Source of the DNA: CAZISM01 sp964541895
Lineage (GTDB): Bacteria; Zhuqueibacterota; Zhuqueibacteria; Residuimicrobiales; Residuimicrobiaceae
Reading direction: 5' to 3'
DNA length: 36,046 nt
Assembly: GCA_964541895.1 (NCBI GenBank)
Contig: CAZISM010000051.1
Location: 1-36,046, forward strand
The notes under the pieces are model-generated. The model was not told the origin of the DNA, did no database searches, and worked only from the letters and a program-made list of their open reading frames with translations. A program made the translations under genes and the position numbers. Of the stretch, positions 1-8,652 are shown piece by piece. Position 1 is the stretch's first letter. The number at the start of each line of letters is the position of its first letter.

Positions 1-54
1 TTCGGCAGCGTCCTGGGTTCGGTCATGCGGGTCTCCATAGGCGGTTCCTTCTGA
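1..54 (+). CDS. C-terminal end of an unidentified protein (partial)
   Basis: Frame 1 is open from the window edge to a TGA at 52-54 and gives 17 residues ending in RVSIGGSF. The alternating polar and non-polar pattern with a final Phe is what the last strand of an outer-membrane beta-barrel looks like, but 17 residues are too few to prove coding. The hairpin at 86-120 would lie just downstream and could end this transcript as well as the convergent GH3 gene. The other frames also stop within about 80 bases. Confidence 0.3.
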   Translation, partial: FGSVLGSVMRVSIGGSF

Positions 55-79
55 TTGCTGCATCGCACGTTGTAAAGAA

Positions 80-120
80 ATAAAAAAAGCCTGGCAGAGG
101 TGAACCCTTTGCCAGGCTTT
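80..120 (-). terminator. Rho-independent terminator of the GH3 gene
   Basis: A perfect 11-bp stem, AAAGCCTGGCA at 86-96 paired with TGCCAGGCTTT at 110-120, has a 13-nt loop. Read on the minus strand it is followed by a run of T (complement of the A-run at 82-88). It begins 19 bases after the GH3 stop codon. On the plus strand the downstream T-run is only three bases, so termination is expected mainly leftward. Confidence 0.85.
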
Positions 121-138
121 GCTGTGTAAAGAGGGCCG

Positions 139-2517
139 CTATTTCCGGCTCAGCTCCTCGAAATAAAAATTGGGATACATGACGTCATGCACTTTTTCCA
201 CGACGCGCTCTTTATCCAATTTGAATGAACCCGAGAGTCGAATATCCTTGCTCGACGCGCCAATGCGCACCTCATAGGTCCCGGCATCGGCGATCCATGC
301 GCTGCGTCCGCTCCAGAACGAAGCCAGAGCATGGCTGTTCAGCTCCATGGCCAGCTGTTCAGACTCGCCCGGCTTGAGCAGGCCTGTTTTCGCATAGGCT
401 TTCAATTCATGGGCCGGCTTTTCCACCTGCGCAGCCGGCGCGGCCAGATAGAGCTGCACGGTTTCTTTTCCAGCCACTTTGCCGATATTTTTAACTGTGA
501 CCTTGACCACCATTTTGTCGCCAAAGCTCGTGCTGCTCAACTGCAGATCGGAATAGGCAAAAGCGGTATACGAGAGGCCAAAGCCGAATTCGTACGCCGT
601 CGGCACTTTAAAAGTGTCATAATAGCGATAGCCGACGTAAATGCCCTCTGTATAGAAAGAGTTGATTGGATGGTCCGCCGGCTCGCCGGGAAAGGAAGCG
701 GCTGAAGGCACATCTTCATATTTGATCGGGAACGAATCGGGCAGTTTACCGGAAGGATTCACCGCTCCTTTCAGGATATCAGCGATGGCGTGGCCTCCCT
801 CCTGTCCCGGCTGCCAGGCCAGCAGAATGGCGTCCGGATAGTCGCGCCAGCTCGCAGTCTCGCACACGCCGCCCACATTAAGGACCACGACCACTTTCTT
901 GCCGGCCGCATGATACACATCGCAGACGTTGCGCACCAGCTCCACCTCGCCGGCTGAAAACGGCAGATAGCCGTTCTCATAGTTTTCGCCGCCGCTGCGA
1001 CCCAATGCAACGATGGCCACGTCTGAATGCGTCACCTGTTTTTGAATGTCCGCTTTCGCCAGCGGCATCTCGTTGCTGAACGGAACCAGACGTTTTTTGA
1101 AATGACCGGGCGCCTTGCCGTCCGTGATGCCGTTATCGGCAAGCATTTTCGGATTGTTGAAATAATCCGGCACCAGGTTGTCCTTGATGATCTTTTCTAT
1201 ATAAGCGGTATAGCTCTTTTCCAGCTCTGGACGTATCTTGTAACCTGCCGCTTTGACGCCGTCGTTGACCGAGACCGCATAGGCGTTGCTGCGCACGCCG
1301 CCGCTGCCGGTGCCGGCTTCGATCAAATAGTAGGCGATCTTGCCGAACACGGCTACGGTTTTAACCTTGCGGAGAGGCAGGGCATTCTTCTCATTTTTGA
1401 GAAGAACCATGCCTTCTGCGGCTGCCGCGCGCGCCACCCGGGCATGTCCAGCCAGATCCGGCTTCATGGAAACCTTGTAGCCATTGAACTGCTGCGATTT
1501 CAGTTTGAGCTTCATGTTGTACACCAGGTTCTTCGCCAGCGTGCCCTCGTCCAGAGTGCGGTCCTTGAGCGCCCGGGTCAGTTCGTTCACCTCATTCATG
1601 TTGCCGCCCATGAGCATATTGTTGCCGGCGCGCACTTTGGCCACTGCACTGCCATAGCCGTCAAAATCGGTCATGAACAGGCCGGTAAAGCCCCATTCAT
1701 CGCGCACGATATCGTTCAGCAGTTCCGGGGTCTCGGCCGTGTAATAGCCGTTCACCTTATTGTAGGAGGTCATGATCGCTTCCGGCCTGGCTTCGCGCAC
1801 AGCGATTTCAAAGCCGCGCAGGTATATTTCCCGCAACGCCCGCTGGCTGATGACCGCGTTATAGATCCTTCGATTCGTTTCCTGATTGTTGCCTATAAAA
1901 TGCTTCAGGCAGGCGCCGACGCCGTTGGATTGTACCCCCTTGGTCATCGCCGCTGCCATTTTGCCCGACAACAGCGGGTCCTCGGAATAGTATTCGAAAT
2001 TGCGGCCGCATTTGGGATTGCGATGCAAATTCAGAGCCGGCATGAGAATGACATCGTAACCGTATTCCAGCACTTCCTGGCCCAGCGCCTGGCCCACCTT
2101 TTCCAGCAGCTGGTCGTTCCAGGTGGCCGCCAGACAGGTCGAGGTAGGGAATGCCGTAGTGTAGGTATATTCGGTCGAGCCGGCCGGACGGGCATCCCGA
2201 TTCACGCCCGAAGGACCGTCGGTAAGCGCAGAAGACCAGATGCCCAGCTGCGGCAGCACCAGTTTGCTGTTCTGGTTGGCAATGATGATGCCGGTGCCCT
2301 GCTCGATCGTCTTGATATCCACACTGGGCAGGAATTTGCCGTCCCCGACAGTCATGCCGATCTTTTCCGCCGGCGTCATCGTATGGATGACATCCTCGAT
2401 TTTATCCTTGCCCAGTTTCGGTTTTTCATTGGCGTATACTGTAACAAGAAGCAATAATAGCAGCTTGAGACTACAGAAGGCCAGAATGTTGCGCAACATA
2501 ACCAAAGCTTTTTTCAT
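139..2517 (-). CDS. Exported glycoside hydrolase family 3 (beta-glucosidase type)
   Basis: This 792-residue protein has a typical length for a GH3 enzyme with a fibronectin-III-like C-terminus; such enzymes release terminal beta-glucosyl or related residues from oligosaccharides. A signal peptide (residues 1-29, KKALVMLRN then a Leu-rich core) points to export. The GH3 N-domain (about 40-330) shows the substrate-loop TDGPSGV (99-105), GRNFEYYSEDP (171-181) and KH (205-206). The nucleophile is inferred as Asp284 in MTDFDG, where SDW is more usual. The second GH3 domain is at about 365-600 and the Fn3-like domain at about 670-760. The ATG at 2517 has AGAGGAAAG seven to eight bases upstream. The gene is monocistronic, with a terminator just after the stop. 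The exact sugar specificity cannot be read from sequence; beta-xylosidase or other GH3 activities are possible. Confidence 0.93.
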   Translation of the reverse strand: MKKALVMLRNILAFCSLKLLLLLLVTVYANEKPKLGKDKIEDVIHTMTPAEKIGMTVGDGKFLPSVDIKTIEQGTGIIIANQNSKLVLPQLGIWSSALTDGPSGVNRDARPAGSTEYTYTTAFPTSTCLAATWNDQLLEKVGQALGQEVLEYGYDVILMPALNLHRNPKCGRNFEYYSEDPLLSGKMAAAMTKGVQSNGVGACLKHFIGNNQETNRRIYNAVISQRALREIYLRGFEIAVREARPEAIMTSYNKVNGYYTAETPELLNDIVRDEWGFTGLFMTDFDGYGSAVAKVRAGNNMLMGGNMNEVNELTRALKDRTLDEGTLAKNLVYNMKLKLKSQQFNGYKVSMKPDLAGHARVARAAAAEGMVLLKNEKNALPLRKVKTVAVFGKIAYYLIEAGTGSGGVRSNAYAVSVNDGVKAAGYKIRPELEKSYTAYIEKIIKDNLVPDYFNNPKMLADNGITDGKAPGHFKKRLVPFSNEMPLAKADIQKQVTHSDVAIVALGRSGGENYENGYLPFSAGEVELVRNVCDVYHAAGKKVVVVLNVGGVCETASWRDYPDAILLAWQPGQEGGHAIADILKGAVNPSGKLPDSFPIKYEDVPSAASFPGEPADHPINSFYTEGIYVGYRYYDTFKVPTAYEFGFGLSYTAFAYSDLQLSSTSFGDKMVVKVTVKNIGKVAGKETVQLYLAAPAAQVEKPAHELKAYAKTGLLKPGESEQLAMELNSHALASFWSGRSAWIADAGTYEVRIGASSKDIRLSGSFKLDKERVVEKVHDVMYPNFYFEELSRK

Positions 2518-2873
2518 AGGGTCTTTCCTCTGCTAATGAATGAACTAATCAGTATTGCACAAAGAGTTATTTTTTTTTGTGAAAAATGGTCAAAACATGC
2601 AAGGCTTTTTAAAAATATCCGACTTTTGGTTGAAAAATTCAAACTGCGAATGAACGCGAATAGACATGAAGGCCTTGATGAGCGTTTATCCGCGGCTATT
2701 CGCGGTTTATAATCCTCTTTAGCTTATGGGTTCCGGCTTATACGGGTTAGGTCAGAGTGTTACGAACTTATCGATTCTTCAGGGTAAAATCAAGCAGGAA
2801 ATTGTGGACGTGGAGCATGTATAAACAGTAACTATGCCCTTGCAAACTTTTGTCCGTGGAGCCGGCTATTCCG
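2518..2873. other. Intergenic region upstream of the GH3 gene
   Basis: No credible gene is seen in 356 bases. It holds the leader of the GH3 gene, an A/T-rich run at about 2565-2640, and the inverted repeat listed separately at 2641-2708. A 63-codon open frame starting at 2834 runs into the FAD-reductase gene on the opposite strand and looks like a shadow. Confidence 0.6.
2641..2708. repeat. Imperfect inverted repeat with 25-bp arms
   Basis: The left arm 2641-2665 (containing GCGAATgaaCGCGAATAgAC) and the right arm 2684-2708 are reverse complements at about 19 of 25 positions, separated by 18 bases. Each arm itself carries two GCGAAT-like units. It sits between genes with no T-run next to it, so it is not an obvious terminator. 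The form resembles dispersed intergenic palindromes of the REP type, but only one copy is in this window. Confidence 0.6.
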
Positions 2874-4046
2874 TCACGACAACCGCACATCCGGAAACAT
2901 TTTGCGCATCACAAACGGCAGCGGTCCCCGTTTCAGGGAAAATGACAACAACCGGATCAATGATCGCGGCGCGGAATAGAAAAATCTGGCCAGGTATTCC
3001 GAATACAGCAATTCTTTATGCATAACTTCGGTGAGCCGCTTTTCATAGCCGGCCAAACCATTTTTGGAAAAATCCATTTTTGCAAAAGCTGAGACGACCG
3101 CTTCAGCCGCCAGTTTGCCGGAGATCATGGCATTACAGATCCCGCCGCCGGTTAACGGATTGACCAGATGAGCTGCGTCGCCGACCAGCAGCGCACCATC
3201 AAAGGCCCGCGGATATCGGCGATCAAAGCCCAGATTCAGCAGCCTGGCCCTCATTTCGGTGATGCTGCTCTCCGTACCCATTCTCTGCCGTATGCCATCC
3301 GACTGCAGGAAGCGCATAAACTCGAGCTTGATATTTTTATCCTTGTTGCGTGGGTCGTCCAGCCTGTAGCCCAGGCCGATATTTACTGTTGAGTCACTGA
3401 GGGGGAATATCCAGGCATAGCCCGGCCAAAACGCTTTGTTGAAAAAAGCCTCGACCGTGTGGGGTTTAGCGGTAAAATTTTCTATATACGCCCGCATGGC
3501 GATGGCTCTGGCAGTGCGATGCACCCAGCCTGGATTCAGCCATGAAGCAATCCGGGAATTCGATCCGTCTGCCGCAAGGGTAGCGCGCCCATGAATCTCC
3601 AGATTCTGGTTCGCGCCGGTCGCATAAACGCCCGCAATGGTGTTGCCCTTGCGGATCACTCCAACGACATGCGCATGCAGAAAACGGACACCGTTTTCTA
3701 TAGCCAGATTCAGCAAGGCATAATCAAAGGTATAGCGGGATATTATTACGCTGTTCGAGCCCACCGCTTCGCTGCTGAATCGTATCCGCTGCAGCGGATG
3801 TCCGAAATAGTGTATGTCTGCCATCTGCACCGGATAGAGATCATGGACTGCAAAGCGGTTCCAGAAATGGTCTTCCTGCAAAAACGTCAGGGCAAACGGC
3901 GCCACAAAATCACCGCAGGTTTTATGACGTGGAAACCGGCATTTGTCGACCACCACAACCCGCAGGCCGGCGCGAGCCAGGGAAAGAGCGGCCACGCTGC
4001 CGCCCGGGCCGCCGCCAACGACGACTGCATCATATGTTTCTGACAT
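2874..4046 (-). CDS. FAD-dependent oxidoreductase, geranylgeranyl reductase family
   Basis: The 390-residue protein belongs to the FixC/geranylgeranyl-reductase flavoprotein family, which reduces isoprenoid double bonds or oxidises related substrates using FAD. A Rossmann dinucleotide-binding motif GGGPGG is at residues 11-16 with the acidic ribose-binding Asp34 in VVVVDK. PRHKTCGD (39-46) is the family's flavin-proximal Lys-x-Cys-Gly signature. SRYTFDYALL (103-112) matches the R-x-x-[FL]-D-x-x-L element, and VGDAAHLVNPLTGGGI (288-303) is the second FAD-binding motif. I start at the ATG at 4046; an in-frame TTG one codon earlier is less likely. It lacks a signal peptide and stands alone, so its substrate (menaquinone side chain, lipid or pigment) is not indicated by neighbours. 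Confidence 0.88.
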   Translation of the reverse strand: MSETYDAVVVGGGPGGSVAALSLARAGLRVVVVDKCRFPRHKTCGDFVAPFALTFLQEDHFWNRFAVHDLYPVQMADIHYFGHPLQRIRFSSEAVGSNSVIISRYTFDYALLNLAIENGVRFLHAHVVGVIRKGNTIAGVYATGANQNLEIHGRATLAADGSNSRIASWLNPGWVHRTARAIAMRAYIENFTAKPHTVEAFFNKAFWPGYAWIFPLSDSTVNIGLGYRLDDPRNKDKNIKLEFMRFLQSDGIRQRMGTESSITEMRARLLNLGFDRRYPRAFDGALLVGDAAHLVNPLTGGGICNAMISGKLAAEAVVSAFAKMDFSKNGLAGYEKRLTEVMHKELLYSEYLARFFYSAPRSLIRLLSFSLKRGPLPFVMRKMFPDVRLS

Positions 4047-4417
4047 CAATACGGTTCCCGCAAGCCTGGATGTGTTATAGATTGCACGTCGTTTGTATTG
4101 AAAGGAGCAAAGAAAACCCGGACTTTATGACGCTGTCCGACATGAGAGGACGGTTATTTACTATCATAGCTTTGCAGAAAAAAAGGTGACACGACCATCT
4201 CTTCTCGCAACCGTAGGCCTAACATATCCAATCCGGACTTAAAAAACAAGAAGAAAGAACTTTTAGAGGGCTTTGGACGGAACACTGCGATAGTACGCTG
4301 GCCGCCTGCGGGAAAGATGGCATGGCAAGATGACCGGCCTGATCGCCCTGCCAGGGTTACGATGTGTCCTGAATATGGATTTTGAGGCAGGAATCCTTCG
4401 GCATTTTATGGACCGGA
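4047..4417. other. Intergenic region, nothing recognised
   Basis: These 371 bases lie between the start of the flavoprotein gene and the end of the leftward secreted-protein operon. I find no gene with a credible start and composition, no strong hairpin with a T-run, and no RNA gene. A short open frame at 3929-4189 is mostly antisense to the flavoprotein gene. Confidence 0.5.
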
Positions 4418-5068
4418 TTATTCAATCCGAGCTTCCGCTAGCGTTATCCAGGTAGACGAGGTTCCGCCAGAGCCTACCGCAAATGTACAAGCCGGCTGTG
4501 GCAGCCCTACCGACGTACGCCAAAGCGTTGTGCCGCCGTTAGTGTCATAATCGCCAATGCCTGTATACACATCAGCAGCAAGGCCGGTGACAGCAATCCT
4601 GGTAAAATACCAGGTGCCTGCCGTCGGAAGTATTGATGCGTCGCCGGCAACACGCAGTCGTTGACAGGACGTCGTTGAACCGGCCATTTTCAGCAGATCG
4701 ATAAACATATTGGCTGATTCGCCGATGGCCGTCCATTTTAAAAATATTTTCCGATTCGCAAGCGCTCCCGTGCTGGAGATCGATTGATATACCATCACGT
4801 TATTCCCGTATAATTTCAGCCCATCTTCCGTCTGCTCCAGCGGGGCGGCGGAAGCGGTGCTTTTGGCCAATCCTGAACTCCGAGACACGCATGTCCATTC
4901 AGAGAGATCCATGACTTGCGCGGCCGCTGCCCCAGAAAAGGTGATGCTGTCCAATTCGGCCAAATTTACGGCTATGATGGACTGGTCCGTCATCTGTATG
5001 CGCATGGATTGCGAAAAAGCCGTAACCGCGGCGAACAGCAGAGCGCTAAACAGAGTTACTTTTTTCAT
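4418..5068 (-). CDS. Small secreted protein of unknown function with shared N-terminal motif
   Basis: I do not recognise a family for this 216-residue protein. Residues 1-19 (KKVTLFSALLFAAVTAF) are a signal peptide. Residues about 21-44 contain MRIQMTD followed by LAELDSITFSG, the same post-signal motif found in the two genes upstream. From about residue 55 to the end the sequence is rich in Ser, Thr, Gly and aromatic residues with alternating hydrophobics (WTCVSRSSG, YQSISSTG, IFLKWTAIG, TWYFTRIAV, TWITLAEARIE), which suggests an all-beta, possibly jelly-roll domain. The ATG has GGGAGA eight bases upstream and follows the previous stop by 20 bases, so it is the last gene of a three-gene unit. 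Its partner genes imply a role at the cell surface or in polysaccharide binding; that is inference. Confidence 0.75.
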   Translation of the reverse strand: MKKVTLFSALLFAAVTAFSQSMRIQMTDQSIIAVNLAELDSITFSGAAAAQVMDLSEWTCVSRSSGLAKSTASAAPLEQTEDGLKLYGNNVMVYQSISSTGALANRKIFLKWTAIGESANMFIDLLKMAGSTTSCQRLRVAGDASILPTAGTWYFTRIAVTGLAADVYTGIGDYDTNGGTTLWRTSVGLPQPACTFAVGSGGTSSTWITLAEARIE

Positions 5069-5088
5069 TTCATTTTCTCCCGGCTGTG

Positions 5089-5553
5089 CTATTTAACAAA
5101 CGTCATTTTTCTGGACAGGACCGAATGGCCAAAGGTCACATAATACACATAAAGCCCGCTGGCAACAGAGCAGCCGGATTCGTTTTTGCCATCCCACGTG
5201 ATTGCATACGATCCGCCGGCGCTGTAAGCATTGCTGTACGTCCTCACCAGATCACCCCTGATACTGAATATGCGTACCTGGACGTCTCCACCGTTCGGAA
5301 TCTGGTATTGGATGGCTGTGCTGGGGTTAAACGGGTTAGGATAGTTCTGCAGCAGCTGAAAATTAGTTACCAGAGCGTTCACCTGCTCCTGGCCGCTGCG
5401 GCCGACGCTGCTGGCAAGATTGGAAAACGTGATTCGCTGAATATTCTGCACCGGAACAGAGGTTTTCTTGCCTTTGGACCAAATGTTCATGTAATAGGTC
5501 TGCGCATGGCCGGCAACGGCAGCAAACAGAACAATCAATATGATTCGTTTCAT
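5089..5553 (-). CDS. Mini secreted protein ending in a T9SS type-A (FlgD-Ig-like) sorting domain
   Basis: This 154-residue protein has a signal peptide (1-18, KRIILIVLFAAVAGHAQ), a short segment with NIWSKGKK and VQNIQRITFS (about 22-46) matching the motif of its operon partners, and then a complete C-terminal sorting-type domain from about residue 68. That domain carries LLQNYPNPFNPSTAIQYQI, a WDGKNESG turn, SGLYVYYV and the terminal RKMTFVK, all typical of the type-A secretion and sorting domain or FlgD-Ig fold. Almost nothing lies between the motif and the sorting domain, whereas such domains normally trail a large cargo. The ATG has AAGGGA five bases upstream. It may be a surface adaptor, or a remnant of a larger protein; no frameshift is evident. 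Confidence 0.82.
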   Translation of the reverse strand: MKRIILIVLFAAVAGHAQTYYMNIWSKGKKTSVPVQNIQRITFSNLASSVGRSGQEQVNALVTNFQLLQNYPNPFNPSTAIQYQIPNGGDVQVRIFSIRGDLVRTYSNAYSAGGSYAITWDGKNESGCSVASGLYVYYVTFGHSVLSRKMTFVK

Positions 5554-5606
5554 ACTTTTCCCTTTATAGTATTTCCAACAGCTATTTATGAAAAATGGTC
5601 AAAAAA

Positions 5607-7844
5607 TTAGAATGACACATTAGTTACTTTGCCGGAAATGATAACACTCTTCTTCAGGATACCACCGGAATAGACGCCGCCGACATACAGGCCATTGGTA
5701 TAGGTGCCGGTAGAGCTGCCGCCGGTATAGATATTATAGGTTGATCCGCTTTTCAAGTCCGGTGAAGAAAAAACCACATAATAGACATTTCGCAGCGGCT
5801 TGTAGGTAACCAGGTTGTTGCCGTCGGCGTCCTGGATGTGGAGCAAGGTGGATGACCTCAACTGTGAGTTTGTGGTAGCCTTGATGGCATACTGTGCCGA
5901 ACTGGTGCTGGTGGCTTCGATCATATTTCCCGAATTGGGACCGGTCACCAGCAAGAGACCGCCGGAAATGTTGAACGTGCCGTTATAATCCATGCCCACT
6001 TCGGGTTGCGAGCTGGGCCCATGAACAACCACCAACCCGCCGGACATCACGATGTTACCATTGCTGTCCAGCCCATCGCCCCTGGACGAGTTCACTTCGA
6101 CATTGCCGCCTTTAAGGTAGAGATAGCTGCCGTCATTGAATTCGCCGCCGTTGCCTTTGGTGGCGTTAAAGCCGTCATCTGAAGAAACAATCGTGACGTT
6201 GCCGTCGTTCACGGTGATGAGGGGGCCCTCGATGCCTTCGGTCGAATTTGTTATGTTGAGCGTGCCGTTATTGATAGTAATCGAATGTGCAGATTTGATA
6301 CCGTCATCAGCCGAGGCGATCGTAACAAGGCCGTTGTTAATGGTGACCGCGCCGTCGCAGCTGATAGCTTTGGCTTCCGCTGTATTGGCGTTCATGCCGC
6401 TGCCGGAAATAGTGATTTTGCCGCCGGTGGTTTTTATGTTGACATTCGGAGCTCCGCTCGCATCCCCTATCGTCAACATGCCGTCGGCATGAATGCCTTT
6501 ACCGGCCGCGCCGGAACTGGAGGCGGTGATGGTTCCGCCTACGACGCTGATATGGCCATCACAGGTCACACAGGTTGCGTTATAAGCATCCGTCACGCCG
6601 CTGGCGGTTTTGTAGGTAGCGCCTGCGCCTGTGGTCGTAATACCAACCGTACCGCTGAGGATCTCCAGGTAATGATCAGCCGACATGCCTTTTCCGCCTC
6701 TGCCGGTACTGGTGATGGTGATATCACTGCCGTTGATATACAGAGCGCTGTCAGCCTTGATAGCCGTGCAGTAGGACGGATTAAAACCGGAGCCTTCGCT
6801 TTCCAGCACAGCATGGCCTGAGGTATTGATGACGATTTTCCCACCGAGCAAGGACATGTTTTTACCGGAATGCAGTCCTTTCGACTGATCGCCGCTGACG
6901 GTCATAGTGAGGGTTCCGCTTGAAATCACAATGGCATTGTCAGAGGTGATGGCATTCACATCAGCGCTCGCGTTTTTGGTGGTAATAGTCCCACCCGATA
7001 TGTCGATGTTTCCCTCTTCTCCATCGATGGCATCGTCTGATGCGGTGATATGAATCGTCCCGTCTGTGATCACCACACCGTCATTGGCATGAAAGCCGTC
7101 CTTGGTTGCAGAGGCGACGGTAATGTGGCCGCCATCGATCTGAATATCGTCGTCGCTGCACAAGCCGTGATGATCCGGTCCCTTGCCGTTAATGATCAGC
7201 GAGCCGGCACCTCCGATAACCAGCGAGCTTTCGCAGAAGAAAGCCGCTTTCTGGTCTTCGGCAGTGCCGGTCGCGCTGACAAACGAATCTGAATAGGCAG
7301 CACCGTCCGTCAGGGTGCTGGTGGTTCCGTCCACCAGGATCACCGTGGCTTTCTTTTTTGACTGAATATTCACAGCCGGTCCGGCCGGATTGGTGATGCT
7401 GACGCCGTTGAGAAACAGGTTGAATTTTTTACCGCTGTAAAGCTTGAACGAGCCGTTGGAAGTGGAGCCGGTAAGTGAATAGTTTGCCGATGACATTTCA
7501 TCGCCGGCGGTCACAACCACGTCGCTGTTGTTCACGGTTATGTCGACGCCGTTGAAAGCCAGCGGATTGATCACGGAGGTATAGTCCTCGCTATAGTGGA
7601 TATAGACCGTATCCGATGCCTGCAGAAATGAAATGCTGTCAACATCAGACATGGCATAGCTGGCTGTTGTATTGCCAACGGCCATGTCGATCGTGGAGCC
7701 GTTATTGCCAAAACCTAAATGGCTGATCTTGTCGAGCCTGGCACCGACGCTGACGTGGTCGGTTTTATGAATGAGGATACTGCCCTGGGCAAACAGTATG
7801 GAACTCCAAGCCAGAATGCATGTAATGAGCGCATGTCTTTTCAT
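5607..7844 (-). CDS. Secreted beta-helix carbohydrate-binding protein (Cthe_2159-like)
   Basis: The 745-residue protein has a signal peptide (1-19) and resembles the carbohydrate-binding family whose founder, Cthe_2159 of Clostridium thermocellum, is a calcium-dependent right-handed beta-helix binding cellulose-like and acidic sugars. Residues about 21-75 carry two copies of the post-signal motif shared with the downstream genes (LIHKTDHVS..LDKISHLGF, then YAMSDVDSISF). The family region starts at about 88 (DYTSVINPLAFNG) and includes LYSGKKFNLFLNGVSI and GSLIINGKG. Long runs of short coils follow with repeated DDAIDG, DDGIKS, DDGFNA and GDGLDSNG units. These Asp-rich, GG[TN]-ended turns suit calcium sites on a beta-helix. 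The end (after about 690) is a separate small beta domain. It is the first gene of the operon; the RBS is weak. Confidence 0.85.
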   Translation of the reverse strand: MKRHALITCILAWSSILFAQGSILIHKTDHVSVGARLDKISHLGFGNNGSTIDMAVGNTTASYAMSDVDSISFLQASDTVYIHYSEDYTSVINPLAFNGVDITVNNSDVVVTAGDEMSSANYSLTGSTSNGSFKLYSGKKFNLFLNGVSITNPAGPAVNIQSKKKATVILVDGTTSTLTDGAAYSDSFVSATGTAEDQKAAFFCESSLVIGGAGSLIINGKGPDHHGLCSDDDIQIDGGHITVASATKDGFHANDGVVITDGTIHITASDDAIDGEEGNIDISGGTITTKNASADVNAITSDNAIVISSGTLTMTVSGDQSKGLHSGKNMSLLGGKIVINTSGHAVLESEGSGFNPSYCTAIKADSALYINGSDITITSTGRGGKGMSADHYLEILSGTVGITTTGAGATYKTASGVTDAYNATCVTCDGHISVVGGTITASSSGAAGKGIHADGMLTIGDASGAPNVNIKTTGGKITISGSGMNANTAEAKAISCDGAVTINNGLVTIASADDGIKSAHSITINNGTLNITNSTEGIEGPLITVNDGNVTIVSSDDGFNATKGNGGEFNDGSYLYLKGGNVEVNSSRGDGLDSNGNIVMSGGLVVVHGPSSQPEVGMDYNGTFNISGGLLLVTGPNSGNMIEATSTSSAQYAIKATTNSQLRSSTLLHIQDADGNNLVTYKPLRNVYYVVFSSPDLKSGSTYNIYTGGSSTGTYTNGLYVGGVYSGGILKKSVIISGKVTNVSF

Positions 7845-8652
7845 AGTTTGTGGGTCTCTTAACTGGTTATCAGGTTGATCTGTTGTTCAGAACTCTTTTG
7901 CCGGTTTTCTGACATATTTGTGAGACATAGTTTTTATGGTCGTATTGCCATTTTGAGCTTTACTCATGATATCTTTGCACATATAGAATGTTTTTAATCG
8001 ATTTAATGAAAACAGCTGTTCTGCGAAAAGAGAATTCCTATTAGAAATATATATTCTGCAGGCAAGTTGGACTATGCGCCGTGTTCCATTGCACAAATAG
8101 TGCCAGAAACCAAACTTGCAGCGCATAACAAGTCTGACGAGCAGCCTGAACCTGGCCGCTACTTTTATTAACACATGAAGACACAGTTACATCGTAATGG
8201 AGTAATTCAGTCAAAGTGGCTTTCTACGAATGGTATTGGATCTCTGCTTTTTTTCATACAAAGGGTGAAGCGATGGTTGCCCGGATCTGTTCATAAACCA
8301 AAAGTTCGTAGAGGATGCTTTTTGCATTCAATTATCAGCTAAAGCTCGATTATCTCATGTTTTATATTCTCTGCGTACTTGATGTTCTCGGCGGCGAAGA
8401 ATTGAGGCTAATTGATTTTCGCTGAATTTCACCCTAAAAGAAGTTCAGTGTGCATAGCAAAGAATAGACAGCCGGGACGGATCACAACATATATGAAACT
8501 CTCAAGAAATACCCGAATCCCAGATAAAAATACATTGCGATTAAAATTGAGAATGTGTATGGTAAGGCAGCATTTGTCTCGAATAAATGGATGAATTCGG
8601 CGAGAGCGGCAGGAATCCCGGCTAGAATTTTACCAGATGGATGGGAGGCGAT
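7845..8652. other. AT-rich intergenic region with decayed coding sequence
   Basis: This 808-base stretch is clearly richer in A+T than the genes around it and contains no intact gene I can support. A 95-codon minus-strand frame (7887-8174) and a 55-codon plus-strand frame (about 8175-8342) have no clear RBS or recognisable residues. Protein-like sequence broken by stops occurs on the plus strand from about 8340, most convincingly at 8471-8656 (listed separately). The promoter of the leftward secreted-protein operon should lie in the first 200 bases, but I see no clear consensus. Confidence 0.5.

Noticed and set aside
1027..2457. 476-codon plus-strand open frame
   Set aside because: It is fully antisense to the GH3 gene, has His/Arg/Gln-rich composition of a shadow frame and no RBS or family resemblance.
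7887..8174. 95-codon minus-strand open frame
   Set aside because: No RBS, no recognisable motif, and a Cys/Arg-rich composition unlike neighbouring genes; not supported as a gene.
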